Source: DASSBQ01 sp040981125
Lineage (GTDB): Bacteria > Nitrospirota > Nitrospiria > Nitrospirales > Nitrospiraceae
Length of the DNA stretch: 64,000 nucleotides
Assembly: GCA_040981125.1 (NCBI GenBank)
Contig: JANRMQ010000001.1
Coordinates: forward strand, 496,001 to 560,000
Direction of reading: 5' to 3'
Positions 37,540 through 47,058 of this stretch are shown here, piece after piece. How positions within the stretch are numbered: the first letter of the stretch is position 1; every line of letters begins with the position of its first letter. The notes under the pieces are model-generated. The model ran no database searches. It worked only from the letters and a program-made list of their open reading frames with translations, and had not been told where the DNA came from. Position numbers and translations under genes: made by a program.

Positions 37540-38358
37540 CTAATAGGCGGCTGGCGGCGACAGGGGCCTGTGCGAATACAACGGAGCCGCATTAAAGGCG
37601 TCAAAATGAACGGAGACGTTCCCCCGCGCCAATAGACCGATCTGCCCGAGTCCCAACAATTTGTCCTCGACGGAGACCGTGATCTGCCCATCAAAGAAGG
37701 TTTCGATAAAGTCCTTGCTGATGATCGTATTGCGTTGCACACGCAACGTATGCCATTCGACCGGCTTGGCTTTTAACGGGGCTTCGCCCAGCAGCGATTC
37801 CGCCCCTGCAACCACACGGATGACGCGAAGAGTCTTGCCGGGCAGATCAACGAGCGCGGCATAGAAATTCATCGGGTCTTTAAGACCAAACAGAATTCCG
37901 ATATGCCCTTCGCCTCCCTTCCAATGCAGGCGGACGGACAAATCCGGATATTCATACTGCAGATCCTGAGCAATCAGAAGCTGAGAACAAGCGACACAGT
38001 CGGACACGGCCGCAACGGCATTCGGAGAAGATGGAGCAGTCGGCACGGCTTCGATCGTCCACGTTCCTTTCGAACCTTCGCCGTAGATTGCAGACACAAA
38101 CCCTTCCGGTAACTGCCCGGAAGCCTGACGGTCGAAATTCCAAAAATTGAAGAGGCCGCCTTTTACTTGTTTCTCCAAATTTTCCGCCTTTTCGGCCGTC
38201 GTTTCCTTTTGAACGGCCAATCCGGGCTGCGACAACAGGAGCAGGCTTGCCGCCGTCATCACCCCGTGCAGGAGCTTCGATGGCCTTCGGCGTTGCTGCC
38301 CCCCTTGACCGACGAGACGGCCGAGCCGTCCTTTTTCGATAAGATCATGTCGCCCCAC
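37540..38358 (-). CDS. Secreted DUF1080/LamG-like protein
   Basis: A 272-residue protein with a basic N-terminus (RRRPSKLLHG), a hydrophobic signal segment (VMTAASLLLLSQPGLAV) and a beta-rich domain. FNFWNFDRQASGQLPEGF, YPDLSVRLHWKGGEGHIGILF and NFYAALVDLPGKTLRVIRV suggest a concanavalin-like fold of the DUF1080 type; catalytic function is not evident. The GTG at 38358 follows AGGAG by 8 nt; the ATG at 38379 lacks a site. The twin-Arg-like stretch before the signal is not a good Tat match. Confidence 0.65.
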   Translation of the reverse strand: MGRHDLIEKGRLGRLVGQGGQQRRRPSKLLHGVMTAASLLLLSQPGLAVQKETTAEKAENLEKQVKGGLFNFWNFDRQASGQLPEGFVSAIYGEGSKGTWTIEAVPTAPSSPNAVAAVSDCVACSQLLIAQDLQYEYPDLSVRLHWKGGEGHIGILFGLKDPMNFYAALVDLPGKTLRVIRVVAGAESLLGEAPLKAKPVEWHTLRVQRNTIISKDFIETFFDGQITVSVEDKLLGLGQIGLLARGNVSVHFDAFNAAPLYSHRPLSPPAAY

Positions 38359-38402
38359 GATGGCTTCTCCTGAATACATTGATTATGTGAACTGACAAAA
38401 AA

Positions 38403-38431
38403 GTTCCGGACATTCAAACGGTGTTCCGGAC
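38403..38431 (-). promoter_or_regulatory. Paired direct repeats upstream of the DUF1080-like gene
   Basis: On the minus strand GTCCGGAAC occurs twice (38431-38423 and 38411-38403), 20 bp apart start to start, 45-73 nt upstream of the start codon. Spacing of two helical turns suits a dimeric activator. The proximal copy runs into GGAACTT, which resembles an ECF-sigma -35 box. Confidence 0.45.
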
Positions 38432-38548
38432 GATAAGCTGCACTCTGGGAAAGGCCTATCAAATGACGACGGACGAGTCCATGATGCGCGTCTGATTCTC
38501 CCGGCTCTTATGGACAGGAAGCCGTTCTCCGTCGGAGGGCCGTCACGG

Positions 38549-38791
38549 TCAAGATGGTCTCTTCTTGATATCCAGAATCTCCCGTTGAAGGCGGTCACGT
38601 TCTGCCAGCAGCGTTTTCCTGCGTTTCCATCGATCCCACGTCCACCATCGTAACTGCTCTCGGAAGGACACGCGGGGCGGCGGCTGATTCCCTACCGGAG
38701 GATGCTGGAAATCATAGCCGTCATGTCCCACCCGGTTTTCCCGGAAACGCTTGTATTGGTAATCGTACAGACCTTGTCCCTGTTCGCTCAT
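38549..38791 (-). CDS. Hypothetical basic protein
   Basis: An 80-residue reading frame, highly charged and rich in aromatic residues (YDYQYKRFRENRVGHDGYDF, then WWTWDRWKRRK), ending in a short coiled-coil-like stretch (LLAERDRLQREILDIKK). No signal peptide or membrane segment. No family recognised. The ATG at 38791 is preferred to a TTG at 38812. It is flanked by unrelated genes. Confidence 0.5.
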   Translation of the reverse strand: MSEQGQGLYDYQYKRFRENRVGHDGYDFQHPPVGNQPPPRVSFREQLRWWTWDRWKRRKTLLAERDRLQREILDIKKRPS

Positions 38792-39040
38792 ATCCGCTAT
38801 GCCGACTCTCAACGTTATGCGACCGCGTCACGCGCGCTTCGCGCGGTCGACGAATTTGGAACAGCCCACCGCCCACATCACACACCGGGCTGATACTACA
38901 TGGAGCGTTCAGTGCTCTGCAACCGAGAGATCGAGCTATGGTATAGTCCGGGCATCATCTCGTCGCCACTGATTGTCCGCCTAATGAACGACGCTGAGGC
39001 AAGCCTCCATGATAGGCTCGTAACCGGGATCCGACCGCCG

Positions 39041-40528
39041 ATGAAACAATACCGTTTCGCCGTCATCTTCTGCGCCGCCGCCCTTTTTTCGACCGTTTCC
39101 GGATGGCCGGAAGAGCCCAGGGCGGAAGAACAGGCTCTGGTCCGGGCGCTGGATCGGATCTCGGTGGAACGCATGCTGGCGGACGTGACTTTGCTCAGCA
39201 GTGACGCCTTTAACGGCCGGCAAGCCGGGACGGCCGATGATGAGCGAGCCGGAGAATATTTCTCCCGACAGATGACGCAGTTGGCCGCCAGAATTCCCAT
39301 CACTCCTCAGGCCATGCCGGATTCACCGCCTATTACCGTGACGGAAATCGCGCCTGAACCGAATGTGGCCTTTCTGTTTCCGGGCCAATCCGATGATCGA
39401 GCGGTCTCCGGTATTGGGAAAGATTACCTGCCGATCCTCGACTCGCCATCGGTCCGTATCGAGGCGCCGATCGCCTTTGTGGGATACGGCATCGTCGATA
39501 ACGAACGCGGTTTTGACGAGTACGCCGGAATCGATGTGAAAGATCACGTCGTGCTTTTTCTGCGCGGCAAGCCGGAAAACTATTCGGGCCAGACGTCCCA
39601 CTCGGACAAGGTCCGCATGGCGCATGAAAAAGGAGCGGTCGCCTATCTCACCGCGACGGGACCGATTCTCAATGCCTACGAAGTCCGACGCGGGCTCGGC
39701 GGCAAACCCTCGGCTTACTATGGCCAGGCGACGGTTGATCTTGGCGGAGCGTGGATTACGACGGACCTGGCGGAGCGGATCGTCGCAGCAGGAGGCGAGC
39801 CGCTTTCCACCAGGCAGCAACGCTTGAATCACTTGTCGCCGCAATCGCATGTGACTTCTGTCGTGGCCCGACTTGAATGGACCAGCAAACAGTCGCCGGC
39901 CACCTTGCGTAATGTCGCATATCTGCTGACAGGATCGGATACGGAGCGGCCGGAGGACACGGTGGTTATCGGCGCTCACCGCGATCACTTCGGCCGGCAA
40001 GCCGGCATCTTGTTTGCGGGAGCCGACGATAATGCATCAGGAACCGCCGTCATTTTGGAAGTGGCTAGAGCGATAGCGGACGCCGGAATCACGCCCAAGC
40101 GGTCCATTCTCTTCGTTTCGTTCACCGGAGAAGAACAAGGGCTGATCGGGTCGACGTCATACGTCCGCCACCCCGTCCGGCGGCTCGACAAGACGAAAGC
40201 GATGATTAATGTGGATCATGCCGGAATTGGAAACGGGCGGCTGACCGTAGGAGTGACCGGATTGGATAAATCCATCGCGAGAGATGCCGGCCGGCCGGCC
40301 GGGGTGATGGATGAATTAGATCTGTTCGGCTTCTTCCCGGGCGGTGATCATGTGCCGTTCAAAGAAGCGGGCGTCCCTACCTTCACGATTGTGAGCGGCG
40401 GAACGCATCGTCATTTTCACCAACCGACGGACCGGGCCGATACAGTCAGCGCGGAGATTTTGGCCAAAGCGGCCCGCTATGCGCTGGCCCTCACGCTGCA
40501 GCTGGCCAACGCGCACTCAGATCCTTGA
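39041..40528 (+). CDS. Secreted M28 family metallopeptidase
   Basis: A 495-residue aminopeptidase-type enzyme with signal peptide (FAVIFCAAALFSTVSG), an inserted PA-like domain (about 90-290) and a C-terminal M28 domain. Zinc ligands can be read: GAHRDHFG (usually AHYDH), GADDNASGTA, FTGEEQGLIGS with the catalytic Glu, NVDHAGIG, and HFHQPTD. The substrate is unknown. The start at 39041 is set by the signal peptide; longer frames to 38900 have no ribosome-binding site. It is convergent with the glucosidase gene. Confidence 0.88.
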   Translation: MKQYRFAVIFCAAALFSTVSGWPEEPRAEEQALVRALDRISVERMLADVTLLSSDAFNGRQAGTADDERAGEYFSRQMTQLAARIPITPQAMPDSPPITVTEIAPEPNVAFLFPGQSDDRAVSGIGKDYLPILDSPSVRIEAPIAFVGYGIVDNERGFDEYAGIDVKDHVVLFLRGKPENYSGQTSHSDKVRMAHEKGAVAYLTATGPILNAYEVRRGLGGKPSAYYGQATVDLGGAWITTDLAERIVAAGGEPLSTRQQRLNHLSPQSHVTSVVARLEWTSKQSPATLRNVAYLLTGSDTERPEDTVVIGAHRDHFGRQAGILFAGADDNASGTAVILEVARAIADAGITPKRSILFVSFTGEEQGLIGSTSYVRHPVRRLDKTKAMINVDHAGIGNGRLTVGVTGLDKSIARDAGRPAGVMDELDLFGFFPGGDHVPFKEAGVPTFTIVSGGTHRHFHQPTDRADTVSAEILAKAARYALALTLQLANAHSDP

Positions 40529-40607
40529 TGGGAAGCGCCTATCAACGCGTCGCGTGAACAACTCTCTCGTGAAGGCAGGAGTTGGAAAGGAGGGTAGGAA
40601 GTGAACA

Positions 40608-40644
40608 GGCGGATCCGTTGAGCGAGGATAAGCCCTGATCCGCC
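40608..40644. terminator. Bidirectional hairpin between convergent genes
   Basis: GGCGGATC (40608-40615) pairs perfectly with GATCCGCC (40637-40644). It lies between the stop codons of the M28 peptidase and the glucosidase, a fitting place for a shared terminator, though neither side has a T-run. Confidence 0.4.
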
Positions 40645-40689
40645 CTGGTACATTTACCGGGAAATCGAACGGAGAAGGCCAGAGTCGGC

Positions 40690-42855
40690 CTACTTGACTA
40701 CGACCACCCCCACGTCCCCCTGTCGATGCATGACCGTGATACCCACGTCCAATTCATGTCGCCTGACCAGCAGGTCGATCGAAGCCTTCCCCACCGTCAA
40801 ATTTTTAATCTGCAGCTCATGCAGGAAAACCGGAAGGATCGGATAAGTGAACAGCACCTTCCCTTCCGGCGCGCGAATCGACATGCCCAGGCAGGCCTGA
40901 AGGCCCATGAACGCCGAGGCGGCGGCCCAGGCCTGGGGATTACACGCGACCGGATAGCGGGTCAGCCCTTGGCCCGGCCGGCGAACAAATCCGCAAAACA
41001 ATTCGGGCAGCCGATGGAAGTCGACCACCAGGCTGGCATCGAACAAACCGGTCATGACCTTCTCCACCCCGGCTTTCAAGCCATACCGTGCCAGGCCGGC
41101 CGCGATGAGGGCATTATCGTGAGGCCAGACCGATCCATTGTGGTACGACATCGGATTGTACCGCCGCTCGCCATCGCCTAACGTGCGCACCCCCCACCCG
41201 CTGAATACGTCGTCATTCATCAAGGTGCCGGCCAGCCGGACGGCTCGGTCCGGACTCACGATTCCAGTGTACAAGCAATGGCCGGCATTGGAGGATTTTA
41301 CCCGGCAAGGTCTCTTATGCCCGTCCAAGGCGAGGGCATAGGTCGATAATTCTTCGCACCAAAAGGCCTCTTCAAACCGTTGCTTCAGTGTCTCCGCCTG
41401 CCGGCGCAGTTCGCTCGCGCGCTCGGGATATCCCAGTACTGTCGCCAACATCGCCCCCTGCTGCTTCGCCTCATAGACATAGCCTTGCACTTCGCACAAG
41501 GCGATCGGACCTTCGGCCAATTCTCCATTCTCATGAGACACGGAGTCGTTCGAATCCTTCCAGCCCTGGTTATCCAATCCCGTCCGGGACTTTCTGATGT
41601 ATTCCACAAACCCGTCGCCGTCCTGATCCCCATACTGATCGATCCAATTGAGGGCGGACTCAATATTGGGCCAGAGGGAGCGCATCAGCGCCAAATCGCC
41701 CGTCCGTTCATAATAGGCTCCCGCCAGCATGACAAAGAGCGGCGTTGAATCCACGCTTCCGTAATACAAGCCGAACGGAATTTCTCCCAGCGCCGCCATT
41801 TCTCCTTTGCGCGTCTCGTGCAGGATCTTACCCGGCTCCGCGTCCTGCGCCACCGCCAAGGTCGTTGCCTGGTTCGAGGCTAAGTACCCGAGAACCCCAC
41901 GGGCAAGCTGGGGCTTGATCCATAGGGCTTCAAGCGCCGTAATAATGCCGTCCCGGCCGAACGGCGTGCTGAACCAGGGAACCCCTGCATACGGATAGGG
42001 GCCCTCCGCCGTATCGGTGATCATCATGCGCAGGTCGAGCAAGGATCGGTTCCACCATTCATTGAATTGATCGTTGGAGGTATGGATCACGCAGTCATGA
42101 CTTTGTTCGCTCTTGAGTTCTATAGCGGCATCGCCCATTGCCTGGTCATATGCGAAGGAGGCGCGCCGGCGGTCGCCGATATCGCAGCAAATCGTGACCG
42201 TGACGATCGCCTCGTCCTTGGGATCCAAGGCAACATCGAAAAGCGCCTGCGTCACGCTGAGCTGCGCCGGAGGCGGAGAAAACATGATGCGAGCTTGGCG
42301 GAGCACGCCGTCAAGACCCTCATAGGGCAGCACAAGACCGTCCTTTTCAACGACCGGCTGCAACCGCTTGCCTTTATGCTCGCGTTTCCTGCCGCGGACC
42401 TCAAAGATGTCCGCAAAATCCGACTCGAATCGGAGGCCCATCTGCAGAGAGAGAGCGGCCAGGCTGAAATTGGAGAGACGGAATCGCTCATATCCCACGC
42501 CTTTCCACAGAAACCGGGAACGGAAGACATGCACGCTGCCCCGCGGAATGGCGATTCGACCTTCGGAATAAATATCGGGGTTGGTCAGATCCACGGCCAA
42601 CAATGCGTTGTCCTCCTTGATGGTCGAACTGAGCAGCATCGGCCGATCATTGTTCAGAAAGAGTTCCTGGCGGCTCAGGAATCGCGTCCCTTCATGATAG
42701 AGACCGTGCGTCCCCCGTCCGACCGGCTGGATATCGCCGTAACGGTCAAAGACACCGAACGTTTCTCCGTGCTTGAGGACACGAGTCCGATTGTCCGCCA
42801 TGGACGAACTGGCGAGGATATAGTACTGGTCATTGACGCTGATAATTTCTTCCAC
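40690..42855 (-). CDS. Glycogen-debranching-type amylo-alpha-1,6-glucosidase
   Basis: A 721-residue protein with an N-terminal glycogen-debranching domain (HGETFGVFDRYGDIQPVGRG, TRFLSRQELFLN) and a C-terminal (alpha/alpha)6 catalytic region (FSTPFGRDGIITALEALW, WIDQYGDQDGDGFVEY, NQGWKDSNDS, NPMSYHNGSVWPHDNALIA). It has no signal peptide, so it acts in the cytoplasm, probably on alpha-1,6 branches of glycogen or a related glucan. The GTG at 42855 is preceded by GGAGG. With the GT4 gene at 47.1 kb it suggests a storage-polysaccharide or trehalose-like theme. Confidence 0.9.
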   Translation of the reverse strand: MEEIISVNDQYYILASSSMADNRTRVLKHGETFGVFDRYGDIQPVGRGTHGLYHEGTRFLSRQELFLNNDRPMLLSSTIKEDNALLAVDLTNPDIYSEGRIAIPRGSVHVFRSRFLWKGVGYERFRLSNFSLAALSLQMGLRFESDFADIFEVRGRKREHKGKRLQPVVEKDGLVLPYEGLDGVLRQARIMFSPPPAQLSVTQALFDVALDPKDEAIVTVTICCDIGDRRRASFAYDQAMGDAAIELKSEQSHDCVIHTSNDQFNEWWNRSLLDLRMMITDTAEGPYPYAGVPWFSTPFGRDGIITALEALWIKPQLARGVLGYLASNQATTLAVAQDAEPGKILHETRKGEMAALGEIPFGLYYGSVDSTPLFVMLAGAYYERTGDLALMRSLWPNIESALNWIDQYGDQDGDGFVEYIRKSRTGLDNQGWKDSNDSVSHENGELAEGPIALCEVQGYVYEAKQQGAMLATVLGYPERASELRRQAETLKQRFEEAFWCEELSTYALALDGHKRPCRVKSSNAGHCLYTGIVSPDRAVRLAGTLMNDDVFSGWGVRTLGDGERRYNPMSYHNGSVWPHDNALIAAGLARYGLKAGVEKVMTGLFDASLVVDFHRLPELFCGFVRRPGQGLTRYPVACNPQAWAAASAFMGLQACLGMSIRAPEGKVLFTYPILPVFLHELQIKNLTVGKASIDLLVRRHELDVGITVMHRQGDVGVVVVK

Positions 42856-42991
42856 AGTAACCTCCGCCGGCGCTCACCGGACTAACCTAGAGAACAATGT
42901 CACAATGAAGAACTTGACCCGCAAGCGGTCACGCCAATGCCGCCATCGGCCTTATACTCTTCTCCCCGCTCCGGCTCAACTAAGGAATCGG

Positions 42992-44308
42992 TCAGTGCGT
43001 AGTCGGTTGCGTCGCGAGCGCGATCGGCTCCGGCTCTTCGGCCGCAGCCTTTCCCGTCCAGTTCGCCCTGACCCACCGGACCAAGCGCGCAGCAACCAGG
43101 GCCGTTAACAGAAATCCGATCCCGATGCCGACTACGCTCAGGCGCTCGCCGAGCTCCTGCGTCGTCCACCCGAACAACGTCATTCCTGCAATAGCCGATG
43201 TCATGGCTCCCAGGTTATAGATCGCCAGCACCCGGCCAAGCAGAGAGGCCGGCGAAATTTCCTGCAAGACTCCCCAAGCGATCGGGGTCAACGTCCCCGC
43301 CCCCATCCCGATGACCATCATCAGCAATGCGGCGACGAAGCGATTGGTCGTCCACACCATGCCGATCATGGCGCACCCGCTGACCAGACTCGAAGCCGAC
43401 ATGATTTGGATGCGCCGATACAGCGGGCGACCCGACAGAGAAATCAATCCCAGCGACACCAAGAGAAGCCCCACGCCGAACGCGGACCAGAGATACCCGA
43501 CTTCAATGGGACCAAGGTCCAATAATTTCTGGCCGAAGACCGGAAACAGGGTGCTGAACGCGCTCGAAGCAAAGGTGTACGACGACGCGGCGCCGATCAA
43601 CAATAGAATCATCCGTTGATCGAGCAGCACATAGCGGAATCCCACTTTCACATCCTGAAGGGTATCGGCGAACGAGTGGTGGGGCTCGAACATCGATTCC
43701 GTCCGGGGGAATCGAACGAACAGGAAGCATGCGGCCGACACGACATAACTCACCGCATTGACGCACAAGACTTCCTGGGAACTCATCGTCGCGATGCCGA
43801 CGCCGCTCAAGGCGGGACCGATGATAATCCCGATGCTCGTCGTCGTTTGCAGCAGCGCATTGGCCGCCGTAAATTCATGCCGCGCCACCAGGCTCGGGAT
43901 AGAGGCGGTCAGCGCCGGGCCGAATATCGCCGAGGCGACGGCATGGACAAAAACCAGGATATACAGCCGTTCAATACTGAAGGATTCCACCGAGATCAAA
44001 CAGGGAATCACCCCCAGCACGACCGCGCGGATCAGGTCGCTGCCGATCAACAAGAGTTTTTTGGGCAGCCGATCGACGATGACCCCGATAAAAGGCCCGA
44101 ACAGAATGGGCGGAAGAGTCTGGAGTAATCCGATGATCGTGGTCTTGAGCGGAGAGCCGGTGATCGCATAGACGAACCAGAGCAGGGCCAGTTTCGAAAC
44201 GCCGTCGCCGACCTGCGAGACCATCTGGCCCCACCACACGAGCGTAAAGTCGCGGGTCAGAAGCTGCGGCGACCAGATGACCTTCGGGCGTGCCTTTGCT
44301 TCATTCAC
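42992..44308 (-). CDS. MFS transporter, copy 1
   Basis: A 438-residue major facilitator with about 12 hydrophobic segments. TRDFTLVWWGQMVSQVGDGV starts it and GVIVDRLPKKLLLIGSDLIR is the MFS loop 2-3 motif. It is of the MFS_3/enterobactin-exporter-like type; the substrate is unknown. The GTG at 44308 is the likely start. It is clearly paralogous to the gene at 45740-47023; the two flank the BON-domain gene. Confidence 0.9.
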   Translation of the reverse strand: MNEAKARPKVIWSPQLLTRDFTLVWWGQMVSQVGDGVSKLALLWFVYAITGSPLKTTIIGLLQTLPPILFGPFIGVIVDRLPKKLLLIGSDLIRAVVLGVIPCLISVESFSIERLYILVFVHAVASAIFGPALTASIPSLVARHEFTAANALLQTTTSIGIIIGPALSGVGIATMSSQEVLCVNAVSYVVSAACFLFVRFPRTESMFEPHHSFADTLQDVKVGFRYVLLDQRMILLLIGAASSYTFASSAFSTLFPVFGQKLLDLGPIEVGYLWSAFGVGLLLVSLGLISLSGRPLYRRIQIMSASSLVSGCAMIGMVWTTNRFVAALLMMVIGMGAGTLTPIAWGVLQEISPASLLGRVLAIYNLGAMTSAIAGMTLFGWTTQELGERLSVVGIGIGFLLTALVAARLVRWVRANWTGKAAAEEPEPIALATQPTTH

Positions 44309-44377
44309 TCCGCAACGCTCCGCAGAGGGTTAGGGACCATGAGGAAAATTCTTATCTTGAAAGGTCATGTGGATCAT

Positions 44378-45529
44378 TCAGTCGCCTGTGATCAACCGCA
44401 CGGCGTCGGTATGGACCGCTTTCACGCCGGGAACCTGACGGGCTGCCTGGGCCGCCTCCAGAATAATGACTTGGAATCGGGTCGAACCGGTCAGCGTCAC
44501 GATTCCTTCCTCTGTTTTCACCTCAAATTTCACCGATTGCAACGTTTTGCTTTTTTCAAATCGTTCTTTCACCAGGTGCGTGATGATCTTGTCGCGCTCA
44601 AGGACAAGCCCGTGAGAGGCGTCCGGTTCGACTTTCAGTCGATTTTCCACCGCATGCACCCCGTCAAGACAACGGACAATATCGGTCGCCGCCCGCTTTT
44701 CGGTATCATTGGCCACCTTGCCCAACAGGACCAGATCCTTATCCTTGGTATCGACTTCGATCTCGTACGGAAACAGGCGGGCATCGGCCATCAAGGCCAA
44801 CTTGGCCGTCACCATCGGGGAGCGCATCGGCTTCTTGGTCTCAGTCTCAGCCGCCTTGGGCTTGTCTCCTGACGGACCTTCTGCGGGCGGTTGGCCGTTG
44901 GACGCCGGTTTACTGTCTGCCGGCTGCTGCGGCTGAGGACATGGTCGCTCGACAGCCTCCGCCTCCTGTACTTTGACCTCCGGTTCCTTCGGTTTGGGCT
45001 CCGGCTCTTTCGCTTTGCCGTCGGCTTCTTTGGCCTTTATCCCTTCTTTCTGTTTTGAATCGGGCTCTTTGGGCTTGCTCTCCGGTTCTTTCGGACGCGA
45101 TTCAGCTTCCTTCGGTTTTGACTCCGGCTCTTTCGCCTTTTGTTCCGCTTCTTTTGTTTTGGATTCCGGTTCCTTCGGTTTAGATTCGGGTTCCTTCGGT
45201 TTGGATTCCGGCTCCTTTGGCTTCGATTCCGGCTCTTTCTGTTTCGGTTCCAGCTCCTTTACTTTCTGTTCCAGTTCCTTGAGCTTATGCTCCAGCTCTC
45301 TCGTTGTCGGTTCCGGCTCCTTCGATTTCGCCTCGGGCTCTTTCGGCTTCTGATCCGTCGATTTGGTATCCGACTCTTTCGGTTTCGATTCCGATTCCTT
45401 CTTGGCGGGTGCATCCGACTTAGACTCCGGAGGGGCATCGGCCGCACGCGCCGTCCACCCGGCTAGAGCAAGGCTGCACGCCATCGCCACCGATATGAAT
45501 AGCCTTGATGCAGACAAGAAAGCGATCAT
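44378..45529 (-). CDS. Secreted BON-domain protein with Lys-Glu-Pro repeats
   Basis: A 383-residue protein. Signal peptide (LFISVAMACSLALAGWTARA), then about 200 residues of low-complexity repeats built on PKEPESK, then two BON domains (about 255-310 and 325-383: DLVLLGKVANDTEKRAATDI and GIVTLTGSTRFQVIILEAAQ). BON domains are associated with phospholipid binding at envelopes. The repeat region should be extended and highly charged, perhaps spanning the periplasm or peptidoglycan. The start at 45529 is chosen at the signal peptide; AAGGA lies upstream. Confidence 0.85.
   Translation of the reverse strand: MIAFLSASRLFISVAMACSLALAGWTARAADAPPESKSDAPAKKESESKPKESDTKSTDQKPKEPEAKSKEPEPTTRELEHKLKELEQKVKELEPKQKEPESKPKEPESKPKEPESKPKEPESKTKEAEQKAKEPESKPKEAESRPKEPESKPKEPDSKQKEGIKAKEADGKAKEPEPKPKEPEVKVQEAEAVERPCPQPQQPADSKPASNGQPPAEGPSGDKPKAAETETKKPMRSPMVTAKLALMADARLFPYEIEVDTKDKDLVLLGKVANDTEKRAATDIVRCLDGVHAVENRLKVEPDASHGLVLERDKIITHLVKERFEKSKTLQSVKFEVKTEEGIVTLTGSTRFQVIILEAAQAARQVPGVKAVHTDAVRLITGD
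45045..45249 (-). repeat. 21-bp tandem repeat encoding PKEPESK
   Basis: About nine imperfect copies of a 7-codon unit (Pro-Lys-Glu-Pro-Glu-Ser-Lys with Ala/Arg/Thr variants) inside the BON-protein gene. Copies differ mainly at third positions, so the array is not a very recent expansion. Confidence 0.8.
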
Positions 45530-45699
45530 GATTTCACGTCCTTCATGAGGTAACAGGCCGGCGGATCGCGCCGAAAAAGTTCGCCTGTAGCCGGCCATGG
45601 CGAAGCCATGGTACTCGATTCGCTATCGAGAAACCCAGACATAACGCGAGAAAGCGGGGGAAAGCAACCGGAGAACGGAGAGAACACCGCCCGGCAAGG

Positions 45700-45722
45700 C
45701 CTACGCGCTGAATAGGCGTAGG
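45700..45722 (-). terminator. Hairpin between the second MFS gene and the BON gene
   Basis: CCTACGC (45700-45706) pairs with GCGTAGG (45716-45722), flanked by further complementary CCGGGCGG-type sequence, just past the MFS stop. Two more hairpins (CCATGGC/GCCATGG at 45595-45611 and CTCGAT/ATCGAG at 45614-45630) lie in the BON leader. Confidence 0.4.
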
Positions 45723-45739
45723 TCCGCCCGGCAACGACG

Positions 45740-47023
45740 TTAGGTGGTAACCGGTTTCAACAGTGAAAAATCGCGGCGACTGACATGAACCGTCACGACT
45801 GCGGTGAGTAAGAGGACCAATCCGATGCCGACCAGGCTCGCGGCCGGACCGATTTCGTCGGCGGCCCATCCAAATCCCGCCATCCCGACCATGGCGGACG
45901 CCATCCCGCCGGTGCTGAAAGTGGTGAAGACCCGCCCTAAGAGATGTTCGGGGGTCACTTCTTGGAGCATCGCCCACACGACCGGATAGTAGAGTGAGGT
46001 CGTGCCGCCGATGATGATGATCAGCAACATGGTGCTGATCAAAACCGGCGTCTGAATCAAGCCCAGACTGCAGACCGCCACCCCCCCTATGGCCAGCGAC
46101 TTGGCAATGCGACCGATGCGATTGCGGAAATCGCCTTGCGGCACCCAGGCCAGCCACAGCGACGCCACCAACATGCCGATTCCCAGCGCCGACCAGATCC
46201 AGCCGAGTTCAAGAGGCCCGACCCGCAGCACCTCTTTCGCGACGACGGGCAACAAGAATACAAATGCGCTGATGGCCAGATTATAGAGGACGGCGGTAAT
46301 CATGAGAGCGAATACGACGCGGTGCTGGACGAAGACGAATCGGAACCCCACGGCCAGATCCTTCATGATCGGAGTAGACAGAGCCTGAAGGGCCACCCGG
46401 TTGTCCCGCACGGAAATCGGAATGATGCAGAGCGCCGAGATAAAAAACGTTGCGGCATCGAAATACAGCACATTCTGCGCCCCAATCAAGGCGATTCCGA
46501 GGCCGCTCAGCGCAGGCCCCAGCAACACTCCAATATTGTTCGTGCTTTGAATCAAGGCGTTGGCCGAGGTGAGTTGTGATCGCTCCACAATCAACGGAAC
46601 GGCCGACGAAAGGGCCGGCCCGAAAATGGTGGAAACAATGGAATTCAAAAACACGAGAACATAGAGTCGTTCGAGCGTCAGCAGATCGAATGCGTAAAAG
46701 AGGGGGATCAGCAACACGGTGAGTGTTCGCAGCAGGTCGACCACGATCATGACCATCTTTTTCGGCAGACGATCCAAATAGATGCCGATCAGCGGCCCGA
46801 ACGCCAACGGTGGAATGGTCTGCAAGAGGCCGATGACCGTCATCTTGAGCGCGGACCCGGTCATCTCGTACACGAACCATAGGAGGGCCACCTTATTCAA
46901 TCCGTCGCCGATCTGCGACACCGCCTGTCCCGCCCATAAGAACCCGAAATCTTTCGTCCTCAGCAATCGCCAACCGGATGGGTTGGACTCCGAAGCCGCG
47001 GCGCGCTCTTCCGTCATAGCCAT
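45740..47023 (-). CDS. MFS transporter, copy 2
   Basis: A 427-residue major facilitator closely similar to the gene at 42992 over its whole length: TKDFGFLWAGQAVSQIGDGL, MTVIGLLQTIPPLAFGPLIG and DRLPKKMVMIVVDLLRTLTV. About 12 membrane segments. The start MAMTEERAAASE at 47023 is chosen because the longer frame to 47200 overlaps the glycosyltransferase gene. Substrate unknown; a drug or metabolite exporter is typical of the family. Confidence 0.88.
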   Translation of the reverse strand: MAMTEERAAASESNPSGWRLLRTKDFGFLWAGQAVSQIGDGLNKVALLWFVYEMTGSALKMTVIGLLQTIPPLAFGPLIGIYLDRLPKKMVMIVVDLLRTLTVLLIPLFYAFDLLTLERLYVLVFLNSIVSTIFGPALSSAVPLIVERSQLTSANALIQSTNNIGVLLGPALSGLGIALIGAQNVLYFDAATFFISALCIIPISVRDNRVALQALSTPIMKDLAVGFRFVFVQHRVVFALMITAVLYNLAISAFVFLLPVVAKEVLRVGPLELGWIWSALGIGMLVASLWLAWVPQGDFRNRIGRIAKSLAIGGVAVCSLGLIQTPVLISTMLLIIIIGGTTSLYYPVVWAMLQEVTPEHLLGRVFTTFSTGGMASAMVGMAGFGWAADEIGPAASLVGIGLVLLLTAVVTVHVSRRDFSLLKPVTT

Positions 47024-47058
47024 TCCGTCGTCATCCCTTCTGCGATGATCTATCGCGT

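Noticed and set aside
40591..40623. Leader peptide after AGGAGGG (MNRRIR)
   Set aside because: The frame is six codons long, sits between two convergent stop codons and overlaps a terminator hairpin.
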